DNA of 64,000 bases from Streptomyces sp. S465 (lineage in GTDB: Bacteria > Actinomycetota > Actinomycetes > Streptomycetales > Streptomycetaceae): the NCBI RefSeq assembly GCF_026898115.1, contig NZ_CP114036.1, positions 6,938,001 through 7,002,000 on the forward strand. Reading direction: 5' to 3'. Numbering within the stretch: the first letter of the stretch is position 1; every line of letters starts with the position of its first letter. Positions 24,883 to 33,488 of this stretch are shown in pieces. Below the pieces are notes generated by a model. The model did not search any database and was not told the DNA's origin. It saw nothing but the letters and a program-made list of their open reading frames with translations. The position numbers and the translations under genes are program-made.

Positions 24883-26092
24883 CCGTACCCGACCCCTCCC
24901 GCTGTGGCGCCGGCCGGAGCCGGCGGTACCCGAGGAACGCCATCGCCGCCGCGAGCGCCCCGGCCACGGCCGGCACCGCGTACCCCGCACGGGCGCCGGC
25001 CGCGTCCACCACCCCTCCGGCGGCCGACGAGCCGAGCGCCACCCCGACCGCGAGCCCGGTGCTCACCCAGGTCATGCCCTCGGTCAGATGCGCGCGTGGT
25101 ACGTGCCGTTCGACGAGGGCCATGGTGGTGACCATCGTGGGTGCGATGGCCAGGCCCGCGACGAAGAGCGCCACGGCCAGGAACGGCAGGTTCCCGACCA
25201 GTTGGAGCGGGATCATACTCACGGCGATCGCACAAATTCCCCACAACCAGCGACGGGCCGCCGATCCCTTCAGGCGCAGCAGCCCGAAGACCGCGCCCGC
25301 GAGGCAGGAGCCCAGCGCGTACACCGAGAGGGCCAGGCTCGCCGCGCCCTTGTGGCCCTCGTCCTCGGCGAAGGCCACCGTCACCACGTCGATCGCCCCG
25401 AAGATCACCCCGAGCGCCACGAAGGTGGCCACCAGCACCTGGAGCCCGCGCGAGCGCAGCGCCGAACCGCCGGTGTGGTGCCCGCGCGGATGCGGTACGG
25501 GCTCGGTGGCCCGCTGCGCGGTCAGCGAGAAGACCCCGGCCGCCAGGAAGCAGGCGGCCAGCAGCGGGCCCGCCTCCGGGAACCAGGAGGTGGACAGCCC
25601 GATCGAGACGACCGGCCCGACGATGAAGCAGACCTCGTCGACGATGGACTCCCAGGCGTACGCGGCGTGCAGCTCCCGCGGGGAGCCCCCGTAGATCGCC
25701 GCCCAGCGGGCCCGCACCATGGAACCGACACTGGGCACACAGCCGGCCCCGGCGGCGAAGACGAACAGCGTCCAGTCCGGCCAGCCCCAGTGCGCGCTCA
25801 GCAGCAGCCCGGCGACGGCGGTGAGCGCCACCAGGGTCGCCGGTCGCAGCACCCGGCGCTGGCCGTGCCGGTCGACCAGCCGGGAGATCTGCGGGCCGGC
25901 GACGGCGGCGGAGAGCGCCAGCGTGGCCGACAGGGCGCCCGCCAGCCCATACCGGCCGGTGAGTTCGGAGACCATGGTGACCACGCCGATGCCCGCCATG
26001 GACAGCGTCATCCGCCCCAGGAGACCGGCCGCGGAGAACTCCTTGGCACCGGGGGCGGCGAAGATCGCGCGGTAGGGGCTGGTACTGGACAA
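24845..26092 (-). CDS. MFS transporter
   Basis: A membrane protein of about 415 residues with twelve predicted hydrophobic segments in two halves (for example LVALTAVAGLLLSAHWGW and LWGICAIAVSMIPLQLVGNL). The loop between helices 2 and 3, RLVDRHGQRRVLRP, fits the major-facilitator motif A, and the family is that of actinobacterial drug/sugar exporters. I took the TTG at 26090-26092 (protein begins LSSTSPYRAIFAAPG) because a GGAG lies 7 nt before it and homologues start near there; the frame stays open to 26257 and the start is uncertain. It overlaps the oxidase gene downstream and is divergent from the ferrochelatase gene. Confidence 0.82.
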   Translation of the reverse strand: MSSTSPYRAIFAAPGAKEFSAAGLLGRMTLSMAGIGVVTMVSELTGRYGLAGALSATLALSAAVAGPQISRLVDRHGQRRVLRPATLVALTAVAGLLLSAHWGWPDWTLFVFAAGAGCVPSVGSMVRARWAAIYGGSPRELHAAYAWESIVDEVCFIVGPVVSIGLSTSWFPEAGPLLAACFLAAGVFSLTAQRATEPVPHPRGHHTGGSALRSRGLQVLVATFVALGVIFGAIDVVTVAFAEDEGHKGAASLALSVYALGSCLAGAVFGLLRLKGSAARRWLWGICAIAVSMIPLQLVGNLPFLAVALFVAGLAIAPTMVTTMALVERHVPRAHLTEGMTWVSTGLAVGVALGSSAAGGVVDAAGARAGYAVPAVAGALAAAMAFLGYRRLRPAPQREGSGTDDRKDRAEQRVA

Positions 26093-26211
26093 GGCAGGCT
26101 CCGCCGGTGAGCAGGGTAAGGATCGTAGAAGCTGATACAGATTACGGTCCCGGCACCGGCGCGCCCAGGGCCGTTTTCCGCCCGTCAGGGGCTGGTGGCA
26201 GGATCGGGAGC

Positions 26212-27363
26212 ATGCCGGATCAGTCAGTACAGCCATCCCCCGACCCCTATGACGCACTGCTGCTGCTCTCCTTCGGCGGGCCGGAGGGCCCCGAGGACGT
26301 GGTGCCGTTCCTGGAGAACGTCACGCGCGGGCGGGGGATCCCCCGCGAGCGGCTGAAGGAGGTCGGCCGGCACTACTTCCTCTTCGGCGGGGTCAGCCCG
26401 ATCAACGCGCAGAACCGCGAGCTGCTGGCGGCGCTGCGCGAGGACTTCGCCGAACACGGCCTGAACCTGCCGGTCTACTGGGGCAACCGCAACTGGGCGC
26501 CGTATCTGACCGACACCCTGCGCGAGATGGTCGCCGACGGCCACCGCCGCATCCTGGTGCTGGCCACCAGCGCCTACGCCTCGTACTCCGGCTGCCGCCA
26601 GTACCGGGAGAACCTCGCGGACTCCCTGGCCGCCCTGGAGGGCGAGGGCCTGCCGCTGCCGCGCGTCGACAAGCTGCGGCACTACTTCAACCACCCCGGC
26701 TTCGTCCGGCCCATGGTGGACGCCACGCTGACCGCGCTCGCCCAGCTGCCCGAAGAGCGGCGCGCCGGGGCCCATCTCGCCTTCACCACGCACTCCATCC
26801 CGACCGCCGCCGCCGACACCTCGGGCCCGGTGGAGGCGCACACCGAGCACGGCGAGGGGGGCGCCTATGTCGCCCAGCACCTCGATGTCGCCCGGCTGAT
26901 CGCCGACGCGGTGCGTGCGGAGACCGGCATCGACCACCCCTGGCGGCTGGTCTACCAGTCGCGCAGCGGCGCGCCGCACATCCCCTGGCTGGAACCGGAC
27001 ATCTGCGATCACCTCGAGGAGCTGCACGGCGAGGGCGTGCCCGCCGTCGTCATGGTCCCGATCGGCTTCGTCTCGGACCACATGGAGGTCAAGTACGACC
27101 TCGACACCGAGGCCGCGGCCAAGGCCGCCGAGCTCGGTCTGCCGGTCGCCCGCGCCTCGACCGTCGGCGCCGATCCGCGGTTCGCGGCGGGCGTGCGCGA
27201 TCTGGTGCTGGAGCGCGCGGCCGCCGAGCGCTTCGCCGAGGACCGGGCGGCGGCCGCCCCGGAGCGCTGCGCCCTGGGCGCCCTCGGCCCGAGCCACGAC
27301 GTGTGCCCGGTGGGCTGCTGTCCGGCCCGGTCGCCGCGCCCCGCCGCCGCGGGGTCCGACTGA
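26212..27363 (+). CDS. cpfC: Coproporphyrin III ferrochelatase (actinobacterial type, [2Fe-2S] tail)
   Basis: A 383-residue enzyme inserting Fe2+ into coproporphyrin III in the haem pathway used by Actinobacteria (older name hemH). Catalytic His is in LAFTTHSIP and the acidic partner region in GFVSDHMEVKYDLDTE; FGGPEGPEDVVPFLENV begins the fold. Cluster cysteines typical of actinobacterial ferrochelatases are visible: one in YSGCRQY and the rest at the C-terminus (ERCALGALG and HDVCPVGCCPA). The ATG at 26212 is preceded by GGGAG. The last 15 residues are an Ala/Pro/Arg tail. No iron box was found upstream. Confidence 0.93.
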   Translation: MPDQSVQPSPDPYDALLLLSFGGPEGPEDVVPFLENVTRGRGIPRERLKEVGRHYFLFGGVSPINAQNRELLAALREDFAEHGLNLPVYWGNRNWAPYLTDTLREMVADGHRRILVLATSAYASYSGCRQYRENLADSLAALEGEGLPLPRVDKLRHYFNHPGFVRPMVDATLTALAQLPEERRAGAHLAFTTHSIPTAAADTSGPVEAHTEHGEGGAYVAQHLDVARLIADAVRAETGIDHPWRLVYQSRSGAPHIPWLEPDICDHLEELHGEGVPAVVMVPIGFVSDHMEVKYDLDTEAAAKAAELGLPVARASTVGADPRFAAGVRDLVLERAAAERFAEDRAAAAPERCALGALGPSHDVCPVGCCPARSPRPAAAGSD

Positions 27364-27431
27364 GCGCGCCCGCCCCACCGTTCCCGGCCCGCCACCGCTC
27401 GTCCCTGGCGGGTATTCCACCAAGGAGCACG

Positions 27432-28232
27432 ATGACCGACCCGCTCATGACCGAACTCCTCGACACGGCGCTGGAGGCCGCCCGCGGCGCGGCTGACCTG
27501 CTGCGCGACGGCCGTCCGGCCGACCTCGGGGTGGCGGCCACCAAGACCAGCCCGATCGACGTCGTCACCGAGATGGACATCGCCGCCGAGAAGCTGATCA
27601 CCGACCTCCTCGCGCGCCGCCGCCCGCAGGACGGGGTGCTGGGGGAGGAGGGCGCCAGCAGCGCGGGCAGCAGCGGTGTGCGCTGGGTGATCGACCCGCT
27701 CGACGGCACCGTGAACTACCTCTACGGCCTGCCGTCGTGGGCGGTCAGCATCGCCGCCGAGAAGGACGGCGAGACGGTCGTCGGGGTGGTGATCGCCCCG
27801 GTGCGCGGCGAGACCTTCCAGGCGGTCCTGGGCCAGGGCGCCCGGCTGAACGGGGAGCCGGTGCACTGCCGCCCCGCGCCCCCGCTCGAGGAGTCGCTGA
27901 TCGGCACCGGCTTCGGGTACGTGCGCGAGCGCCGTATCGGGCAGGCCAGGGTCCTCCAGGAGGTGCTGCCGCGGGTGCGGGACATCCGGCGCGGCGGATC
28001 GGCCGCCATCGACCTGTGCGATGTGGCCTGCGGCCGGCTGAACGGCTACTACGAGCGCGGGCTCAACCCCTGGGACTTCGCGGCCGGGGCGCTGATCGCG
28101 CGTGAGGCGGGCGCGCTCACCGGAGGACGGCCGGGCACCCCGGCCGCCACGGAGCTGACCGTCGCCGCCCCTTCCGGCCTCTTCGAGCCGTTGCAGCGGC
28201 TTCTGGAGGACCTGGGCGCCTGGCACGACTGA
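27432..28232 (+). CDS. Inositol monophosphatase family protein
   Basis: A 266-residue Mg2+-dependent sugar phosphatase of the IMPase fold. The metal motifs are GVLGEEGAS (Glu), WVIDPLDGTVNY (the DPxDGT signature at about residue 80), and GLNPWDFAAGALIAREAGA in the C-terminal half. It hydrolyses inositol phosphates or related sugar phosphates; possible products include precursors of mycothiol or phosphatidylinositol. The ATG at 27432 follows AAGGAG at a good distance. It sits 68 bp after the ferrochelatase gene, and a strong terminator follows. Confidence 0.9.
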   Translation: MTDPLMTELLDTALEAARGAADLLRDGRPADLGVAATKTSPIDVVTEMDIAAEKLITDLLARRRPQDGVLGEEGASSAGSSGVRWVIDPLDGTVNYLYGLPSWAVSIAAEKDGETVVGVVIAPVRGETFQAVLGQGARLNGEPVHCRPAPPLEESLIGTGFGYVRERRIGQARVLQEVLPRVRDIRRGGSAAIDLCDVACGRLNGYYERGLNPWDFAAGALIAREAGALTGGRPGTPAATELTVAAPSGLFEPLQRLLEDLGAWHD

Positions 28233-28259
28233 CCGCGCCCCCGGCCGCTGGGCACGTCA

Positions 28260-28294
28260 AAGCGCTCCGGTGCCATGAGGACACCGGAGCGCTT
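28260..28294 (+). terminator. Terminator after inositol phosphatase gene
   Basis: A 13-bp perfect stem AAGCGCTCCGGTG/CACCGGAGCGCTT with a 9-nt loop, 27 bp after the stop. The following gene is on the other strand and converges on it. Confidence 0.88.
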
Positions 28295-28394
28295 CGGCGT
28301 GCTGACCGGATGTTTTCTGGATCACATCCGGCGGTGAAAGGGAATCGGCTACGTGGATTCCGGATCTGGATCGGGTCCGGAATCCACCACGGGA

Positions 28395-28568
28395 TCAGGC
28401 AAACGAGGCGCTTACTTCGACACCGTGCTCGGCGGCGAGGCGACGGAGGTCTTCCAGCTCCGACTGCTCCACGTCCACAAGGAAATCGTCGCCCGTCTCA
28501 CGGGCGCGAATGAGATCGGACTTGGTGTTTTCTATGCGCTGCAGAATGCCTGCGGTGAACGCGTCCAT
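28395..28568 (-). CDS. Small conserved helical protein, 57 residues
   Basis: A short protein beginning MDAFTAGILQRIENTKSDLI and ending HGVEVSASFA, mostly amphipathic helix with acidic residues (DDFLVDVEQSELEDLRRLAAEHG). No known domain. A strong GAGGGGG lies 6 nt before the ATG at 28566-28568; an in-frame ATG at 28581-28583 would add five residues. It lies divergently upstream of cutR with 381 bp between. Codon use is normal for the window, supporting a real gene. Function unknown. Confidence 0.75.
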   Translation of the reverse strand: MDAFTAGILQRIENTKSDLIRARETGDDFLVDVEQSELEDLRRLAAEHGVEVSASFA

Positions 28569-28949
28569 GTTGCGCCCCCTCATCGTGGGTCGGTGGCACG
28601 GGGGTGTGCCGACGGTGGGACGATCACGTGCGTGGCCCCTGCCGACGGCAAGGACAACCAAGGGGATGCCGGAGACAGGGCGTGATCGCGGGTGTGCAGT
28701 CGTCCTCCCCACCCCGTCCTCGGCGGAAACCTCGGCCGCCAAAAGAATCTGAAATCGGTCTTCCCGGGTCCGCCCGCCCCGCGCGGCCGCCCCCCCCGCA
28801 CCGGCCGCAAGATCCCGCGACGATCCCTCTTACCGCCGGTTTATGAGACTTCGAGGCAGGATGGAGGCGCCGGACGCTCATGGAGTTTGGCGAGATCACG
28901 CCCACTGCGGCAACACGCCCACTGCGGCAATGAAGGAAGGACTAACGAC
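28569..28949. other. Leader region of cutRS with 17-bp tandem duplication
   Basis: 381 bp between the small protein gene and cutR. The stretch 28740-28860 contains homopolymeric C runs (CCGCCCCCCCC-type) and then an A/T-richer part. Directly before cutR a 17-bp unit (CACGCCCACTGCGGCAA) occurs twice in tandem, at 28897-28913 and 28914-28930, ending 19 bp before the cutR start and just ahead of its GAAGGA ribosome-binding site. Confidence 0.75.
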
Positions 28950-29603
28950 GTGCGTGTACTCGTCGTCGAGGACGAGCAGCTGCTCGCCGATGCGGTGGCC
29001 ACCGGACTGCGCCGGGAGGCCATGGCCGTCGACGTCGTGTATGACGGAGCCGCCGCCCAGGAGCGGATCGCCGTCAACGACTACGACGTCGTCGTCCTCG
29101 ACCGGGACCTGCCCCTCGTCCACGGCGACGACGTATGCCGCAAGATCGTCGAACTCGGCATCCCCACCCGTGTCCTGATGCTCACCGCCTCCGGTGACGT
29201 CAGCGACCGCGTGGAGGGCCTGGAGATCGGCGCGGACGACTATCTCCCCAAGCCCTTCGCGTTCAGCGAGCTGATCGCGCGGGTCCGCGCGCTCGGCCGC
29301 CGGACCACCGTCGCCCTGCCGCCCGTGCTGGAGCGCGCCGGGATCAAGCTGGACCCCAACCGCCGTGAGGTGTTCCGGGACGGCAAGGAGATCCAGCTCG
29401 CCCCGAAGGAGTTCGCGGTCCTCGAAGTGCTCATGCGCAGCGAGGGCGCCGTGGTCTCCGCGGAGCAGCTGCTGGAGAAGGCGTGGGACGAGAACACCGA
29501 CCCGTTCACCAACGTGGTCCGGGTGACCGTGATGACCCTGCGCCGCAAGCTCGGCGAGCCCGCGGTGATCGTCACCGTGCCCGGCTCGGGCTACCGGATC
29601 TGA
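28950..29603 (+). CDS. cutR: Response regulator CutR
   Basis: A 217-residue OmpR-family regulator. The receiver has VLVVEDEQLLADAVATGL at the start, Asp in DVVVLDRDLPLVHGDDV, and the Lys in DDYLPKPFAF; the C-terminal winged helix has APKEFAVLEVLMRSEGAVVS and VVRVTVMTLRRKLGEP. Sequence and length agree with Streptomyces CutR as I know it. CutRS was first described through effects on actinorhodin production and later linked to secretion-stress quality control. GTG start at 28950 after GAAGGA. The kinase gene follows 6 bp on. Confidence 0.95.
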   Translation: MRVLVVEDEQLLADAVATGLRREAMAVDVVYDGAAAQERIAVNDYDVVVLDRDLPLVHGDDVCRKIVELGIPTRVLMLTASGDVSDRVEGLEIGADDYLPKPFAFSELIARVRALGRRTTVALPPVLERAGIKLDPNRREVFRDGKEIQLAPKEFAVLEVLMRSEGAVVSAEQLLEKAWDENTDPFTNVVRVTVMTLRRKLGEPAVIVTVPGSGYRI

Positions 29604-29609
29604 TCCGGC

Positions 29610-30857
29610 ATGGCGACGACTCCGACCCCACTGCCGCCGACGGTGCCGCCCAAGCCCAGCTGGGACCCGCAGCACGGCTCGCGCCCCAACCCCTGGCTGC
29701 GCCCCACGATCCGGATACGGCTCACCCTGCTGTACGGCGGGATGTTCCTGATCGCCGGGGTGGTGCTGCTGACGATCATCTACCTGCTGGCCGCCCAGGC
29801 CCTGCACGTGGGCAACGAGCTGCCGTTCAAGCTGGTCGGCGGCAGTGTCCAGCCGACCAACAACACCTGTCCCGAGATCATCGGCCAGAGCAGCCCCGAC
29901 CAGTTCAACGCGGTGCTGAACACCTGCATGAAGGAGCAGCGCCAGCTGGCCCTGGACGGGCTGCTGCGCCGCTCCCTGATCGCCCTCCTGGGCCTGTCCG
30001 TGATCGCCTTCGCCTTCGGCTACGCGATGGCCGGGCGGGTGCTCTCGCCGCTCGGCCGGATCACCCGGACCGCGCGCCAGGTGGCGGGTTCGGACCTGTC
30101 CCGGCGGATCGAGCTGGACGGCCCGGACGACGAGCTCAAGGAGCTCGCCGACACCTTCGACGAGATGCTGGAGCGGCTGGACCGGGCGTTCACCGCCCAG
30201 CAGCGGTTCGTCGCCAACGCCTCGCATGAGCTGCGCACCCCGCTGGCGATCAACCGCACCCTGCTGGAGGTGCAGCTCTCGGACCCGCAGGCGTCGCCGG
30301 AGCTGACCCAGCTGGGCAAGACCCTGCTGGCCACCAACGAGCGCAGCGAACAACTGGTGGAGGGCCTGCTGCTGCTGGCCCGCAGCGACAACGAGATCGT
30401 CGACCGCAAGCCGGTGGATCTCGCCGAGGTCGCCTCCCAGGCGCTGGAGCAGGTCCGGGCGGAGGCCGAGGACAAGGGCGTGGAGCTGCGCGGAAACCGC
30501 GGTCCCGCGGTGGTCCAGGGCAACGGGGTGCTGCTGGAGCGGATCGCGCTGAACCTCGTGCAGAACGCGGTGCGCTACAACGTGGCCACGGACGGATGGG
30601 TGGAGGTCACCACCGAGAGCCGGCAGGGCCAGGCGGTGCTGGTGGTCGCGAACACCGGCCCGGTCGTCCCGGCCTATGAGATGGACAACATCTTCGAACC
30701 GTTCCGCAGGCTGCGTACCGAGCGCACCGGCAGCGACAAGGGCGTCGGTCTCGGGCTGTCGATCGCGCGCTCGGTGGCGCGCGCCCACGGCGGCAGGATC
30801 GCGGCGGAGCCGCGCGAGGGAGGCGGCCTGGTGATGCGGGTGGTACTCCCGGTCTGA
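29610..30857 (+). CDS. cutS: Sensor histidine kinase CutS
   Basis: A 415-residue sensor kinase. A proline-rich cytoplasmic start is followed by a membrane helix (MFLIAGVVLLTIIYLLAA), a short extracellular loop of about 60 residues with two cysteines, Cys87 (NNTCPE) and Cys106 (NTCMKE), a second helix (SLIALLGLSVIAFAFGYAMA), a HAMP domain, the H box VANASHELRTPLAINRTL, and a HATPase domain (LNLVQNAVRYN, DKGVGLGLSIARSVARAHGG). The paired cysteines are a conserved feature of CutS and could form a disulfide, making the sensor sensitive to the extracellular redox or folding state. It forms an operon with cutR. Confidence 0.94.
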   Translation: MATTPTPLPPTVPPKPSWDPQHGSRPNPWLRPTIRIRLTLLYGGMFLIAGVVLLTIIYLLAAQALHVGNELPFKLVGGSVQPTNNTCPEIIGQSSPDQFNAVLNTCMKEQRQLALDGLLRRSLIALLGLSVIAFAFGYAMAGRVLSPLGRITRTARQVAGSDLSRRIELDGPDDELKELADTFDEMLERLDRAFTAQQRFVANASHELRTPLAINRTLLEVQLSDPQASPELTQLGKTLLATNERSEQLVEGLLLLARSDNEIVDRKPVDLAEVASQALEQVRAEAEDKGVELRGNRGPAVVQGNGVLLERIALNLVQNAVRYNVATDGWVEVTTESRQGQAVLVVANTGPVVPAYEMDNIFEPFRRLRTERTGSDKGVGLGLSIARSVARAHGGRIAAEPREGGGLVMRVVLPV

Positions 30858-31263
30858 GGCCGGAGAGACCGGGGTCGGGACGCGCCCGGGGTGTGTTCGC
30901 TTTGGGCGGAATTTTCGTGATCCGCCCACCATCTGTAAGGTGTGTGATCGATCACATGGGCGATTTTCCGGCCATATACACTGAGTGATCGTCGCGGTTG
31001 ACGGAAAGCCGGGAAAATCCGGGTTTTCGGGGGCCGTGATCACGGGAAGTACACGTCATGGCGCATGCGAGTGCGACATTCGGACCGTGTACGGTCCCGA
31101 TGGCCATCCAACCCGATCACCTCTTCAGGGGTGCGGTTGGGTGTCGATTGAGTAACAGACCTTGATGTGAGGCAAAATCTCCGCCTCGGGTCGGGCACAA
31201 GTCCGGCCTCTCACGCGTTACGTGCGCTGGAGACACCGCAGACACCCAGAGGGGGAGAGCGAC
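30858..31263. promoter_or_regulatory. Intergenic region with Crp-like palindrome upstream of DUF4193 gene
   Basis: 406 bp, distinctly AT-richer than its surroundings, with no gene. At 30943-30956 lies TGTGATCGATCACA, which contains a perfect GTG-N6-CAC as in the Crp motif described for Streptomyces. Further GTGATC half-sites occur at 30917-30921 (CGTGATC), 30984-30990 and about 31037-31043 (CGTGATCACG). This is plausibly a regulated promoter region for the DUF4193 gene. The regulator is inferred from the motif only. Confidence 0.55.
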
Positions 31264-31566
31264 ATGGCAACGGATTACGACACCCCACGCAAGACCGACG
31301 ATGACGTCAACGAGGACAGCATCGAGGAACTGAAGGCCCGGCGGAACGACAAGTCCGCGTCCACCGTCGACGTGGATGAGTTCGAGCAGGCGGAGGGCCT
31401 CGAGCTGCCCGGCGCGGATCTCTCGAACGAGGAGCTGTCCGTTCGGGTGCTGCCTCGCCAGGCGGACGAGTTCACCTGCATGAGCTGCTTCCTCGTGCAC
31501 CACCGCAGTCAGCTGGCCAGCGAGACCAAGAACGGCCAGCCGATCTGCCGCGACTGCGCGGCCTGA
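31264..31566 (+). CDS. DUF4193 family zinc-ribbon-like protein
   Basis: A 100-residue acidic protein of a family conserved across Actinobacteria. The N-terminal 60 residues are Asp/Glu-rich and probably flexible (RKTDDDVNEDSIEELKARRN). The C-terminal part has FTCMSCFLVHHR and PICRDCAA, two CxxC pairs that form a zinc ribbon. Related proteins are thought to associate with transcription, but the function is not established to my knowledge. A strong ribosome-binding site (GAGGGGGAGAG) precedes the ATG. A long AT-rich regulatory region lies upstream. Confidence 0.88.
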   Translation: MATDYDTPRKTDDDVNEDSIEELKARRNDKSASTVDVDEFEQAEGLELPGADLSNEELSVRVLPRQADEFTCMSCFLVHHRSQLASETKNGQPICRDCAA

Positions 31567-31580
31567 GCCGCGGGGTCGGC

Positions 31581-32288
31581 GTGGAGGCGGAGCACGACGA
31601 CGTGGACGAGGCGTATGTCGAGCGAGGCCGGACGGCCTCGCTCGCGACCGCCGTCCGCCACGGCGTGCGACGCGGCGGTGAGCGTGCGAGAGCGGGGGTT
31701 CACGCGGTCGCCGACCGGATCATCGCGAACGCTCCACGCGTCCCGGTCCGCGACCTCGCGACTCTGCGTCGGCAGTTCCCGGGGCTGGGCCCCGAAGAGC
31801 TCGCGGACAAGCTGGTGGCAGGTGCCGCCCATGGCACCTCCACCGTGGGTGCGGGCGTTGGCGCCGCGGCGATGCTGCCGGCCCCGCCCGCCATGCCCAC
31901 CGAGCTGGCCGCCGAGATCGTCGGCGTGGCAGCCGTGGAGATCAAGCTGATCGCCGAGCTGCACGAGGTCTACGGAGTGCGTGCGCCCGGCACCGCGCGC
32001 CAGCGCGGCCTCGCCTATCTCGGGGCCTGGGCCGACGAGCGCGGTATCGACGTCACCGTGCCGGCGAGCGTCAACGCGGCCCTCGGCGTCCAGATGAAGC
32101 GGGAGCTGCGGCAGCAGATCCTCAGACGCAGCTTCCGGAACCTGCCGGTCCTGGCGCCCTTCATGGTCGGCGCGACCGTGGGAGCCGCGATGAACCGGCG
32201 CGACACCAAGAGGCTCGCGCGCAGGGTCCGCAAGGACCTGCGGATCAAGCAGACCCCCTGGGACCTTTCGCTGCCCCAGGTGAAGTGA
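31581..32288 (+). CDS. Conserved actinobacterial protein of unknown function, 235 residues
   Basis: A basic protein with no domain I can name. It starts with GTG 14 bp after the DUF4193 stop, so they are probably co-transcribed. Residues about 55-80 form a small helical segment (RVPVRDLATLRRQFPGLGPE). A glycine-rich hydrophobic stretch (GTSTVGAGVGAAAMLPAP) and another (NLPVLAPFMVGATVGAAMNR) could associate with the membrane. The C-terminus is strongly basic (RRDTKRLARRVRKDLRIKQ). Codon use is typical. It may belong to EcsC-like membrane-associated proteins, but that is tentative. Confidence 0.75.
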   Translation: MEAEHDDVDEAYVERGRTASLATAVRHGVRRGGERARAGVHAVADRIIANAPRVPVRDLATLRRQFPGLGPEELADKLVAGAAHGTSTVGAGVGAAAMLPAPPAMPTELAAEIVGVAAVEIKLIAELHEVYGVRAPGTARQRGLAYLGAWADERGIDVTVPASVNAALGVQMKRELRQQILRRSFRNLPVLAPFMVGATVGAAMNRRDTKRLARRVRKDLRIKQTPWDLSLPQVK

Positions 32289-32306
32289 CCCTCGGCACGC
32301 GCCCGG

Positions 32307-32753
32307 TCACGCGGAGCGCACGGCCGTGAGCGCGGCGGCGAGCGCCTCCGGGTCCCGCGTGGACACATACACATACGGAGTTGGGTCCTCCGGATCAGTG
32401 ACGGTCACCCGCAGCGCGGTCGGGATGTAGCTGCGCAGCAGCATGAACGCCCGCGGATCGGCCTTGTGCGTCCGCCAGGCGGTCGCCTCGGCGGCGTCCA
32501 GCACCTCCGGGGTCCCCAGGGCCGACACCGGAATCCTCGCATCGCCCGCCACCAGCGAGTCCGCCACCACACGCACCCGCGCCGAGCCGTAGGAACTCAC
32601 CGCGACACAGGCCAGTGCCGCACCACCGATCAGCCCGCCGAGCATCGGCAGGGTGCCGAACGGCAGCATGATCAATCCCACCGAGACCCCGATCAGGAAG
32701 GCGATGAACCACCAGGAACGGGGCGCGCTGAGGCGTTCTTCGTAACGCTGCAT
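32307..32753 (-). CDS. DUF3093 family membrane protein
   Basis: A 148-residue protein with two adjoining membrane helices in the first 55 residues (SWWFIAFLIGVSVGLIMLPF and LGGLIGGAALACVAVSSYG) and a C-terminal cytoplasmic domain of about 90 residues containing TAWRTHKADPRAFMLLRSYI and PYVYVSTRDPEALAAAL. This matches DUF3093, a family of actinobacterial membrane proteins with a PH-like tail. It starts at ATG 32751-32753 and lies divergent from a thioesterase gene and close to dut. Function unknown. Confidence 0.85.
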   Translation of the reverse strand: MQRYEERLSAPRSWWFIAFLIGVSVGLIMLPFGTLPMLGGLIGGAALACVAVSSYGSARVRVVADSLVAGDARIPVSALGTPEVLDAAEATAWRTHKADPRAFMLLRSYIPTALRVTVTDPEDPTPYVYVSTRDPEALAAALTAVRSA

Positions 32754-32812
32754 ACGTATCAGCTTGGCATGGCCGCCGATCCGGGGTGTTCTCGCGGGTA
32801 AGGTCAGCCGTT

Positions 32813-33394
32813 GTGACTGGACGAACGACAGGGCTGACGCCGCCGGAGGGCGCCACGGCGCCGGTGCGCCATCCCGACGCGCCCCCGCCCGGGGAGCCCC
32901 TCGGCGCGCACTACGACCAGTGCTTCGGCTGTGGCGACCAGGCGCGGGGCCTGGGGCTGAGCGCACGGGCGGGCGAGGGCGTGAGCGTCACCGCCGAGTT
33001 CACCGTGCGCTCCGGGCACCAGGGCGCACCGGGCCTGGCCCACGGCGGGGTGCTGGCCGCGGCGCTGGACGAGACGCTCGGTTCGCTCAACTGGCTACAG
33101 CGGGTGATCGCGGTGACCGGGCGGCTGGAGACGGACTTCGTGCGGCCCGTGCCCGTCGGCGCCCAGCTGTACCTGGAGGCACGGGTGACCGCCGTGCACG
33201 GCCGTAAGATCTACTGCTCGGCCACGGGCCGGATCGGCGGCCCGGACGGCAGCCTCGCGGTGCGGGCCCAGGCCCTCTTCATAGAGGTGCGGGTCGACCA
33301 CTTCATCGAGAACGGCCGGGCGCAGGAGATCGACGCGGCGCTCGCCGATCCGGATCAGGTGAGGGTCGCGCGCGCCTTCGAGGTGAACCCGTGA
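32813..33394 (+). CDS. PaaI/hotdog-fold thioesterase family protein
   Basis: A 193-residue hotdog protein. The active-site region is PGLAHGGVLAAALDETLGSL with the conserved HGG and catalytic acid; FVRPVPVGAQLYLEARVTAV is the central strand. A CFGCGDQ motif at about residue 36 is common in this subgroup. Such enzymes hydrolyse acyl-CoA thioesters; the acyl chain is unknown. GTG 32813 was chosen; a TAAGGT hexamer ends 8 nt before it, so the message could be leaderless. dut follows 94 bp later. Confidence 0.85.
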   Translation: MTGRTTGLTPPEGATAPVRHPDAPPPGEPLGAHYDQCFGCGDQARGLGLSARAGEGVSVTAEFTVRSGHQGAPGLAHGGVLAAALDETLGSLNWLQRVIAVTGRLETDFVRPVPVGAQLYLEARVTAVHGRKIYCSATGRIGGPDGSLAVRAQALFIEVRVDHFIENGRAQEIDAALADPDQVRVARAFEVNP

Positions 33395-33488
33395 GCGGCG
33401 CACGCGGGTCCGCCCGGCCGAGGACGATGACGCAGGCCGCGCCGTCGCGTCTCGCGGGCGGGGCGGCGGACGAAACAGTAAGGACCTC

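Noticed and set aside
28896..31043. A 715-codon frame on the minus strand across cutRS
   Set aside because: Antisense shadow of two well-recognised genes, composition typical of such shadows.
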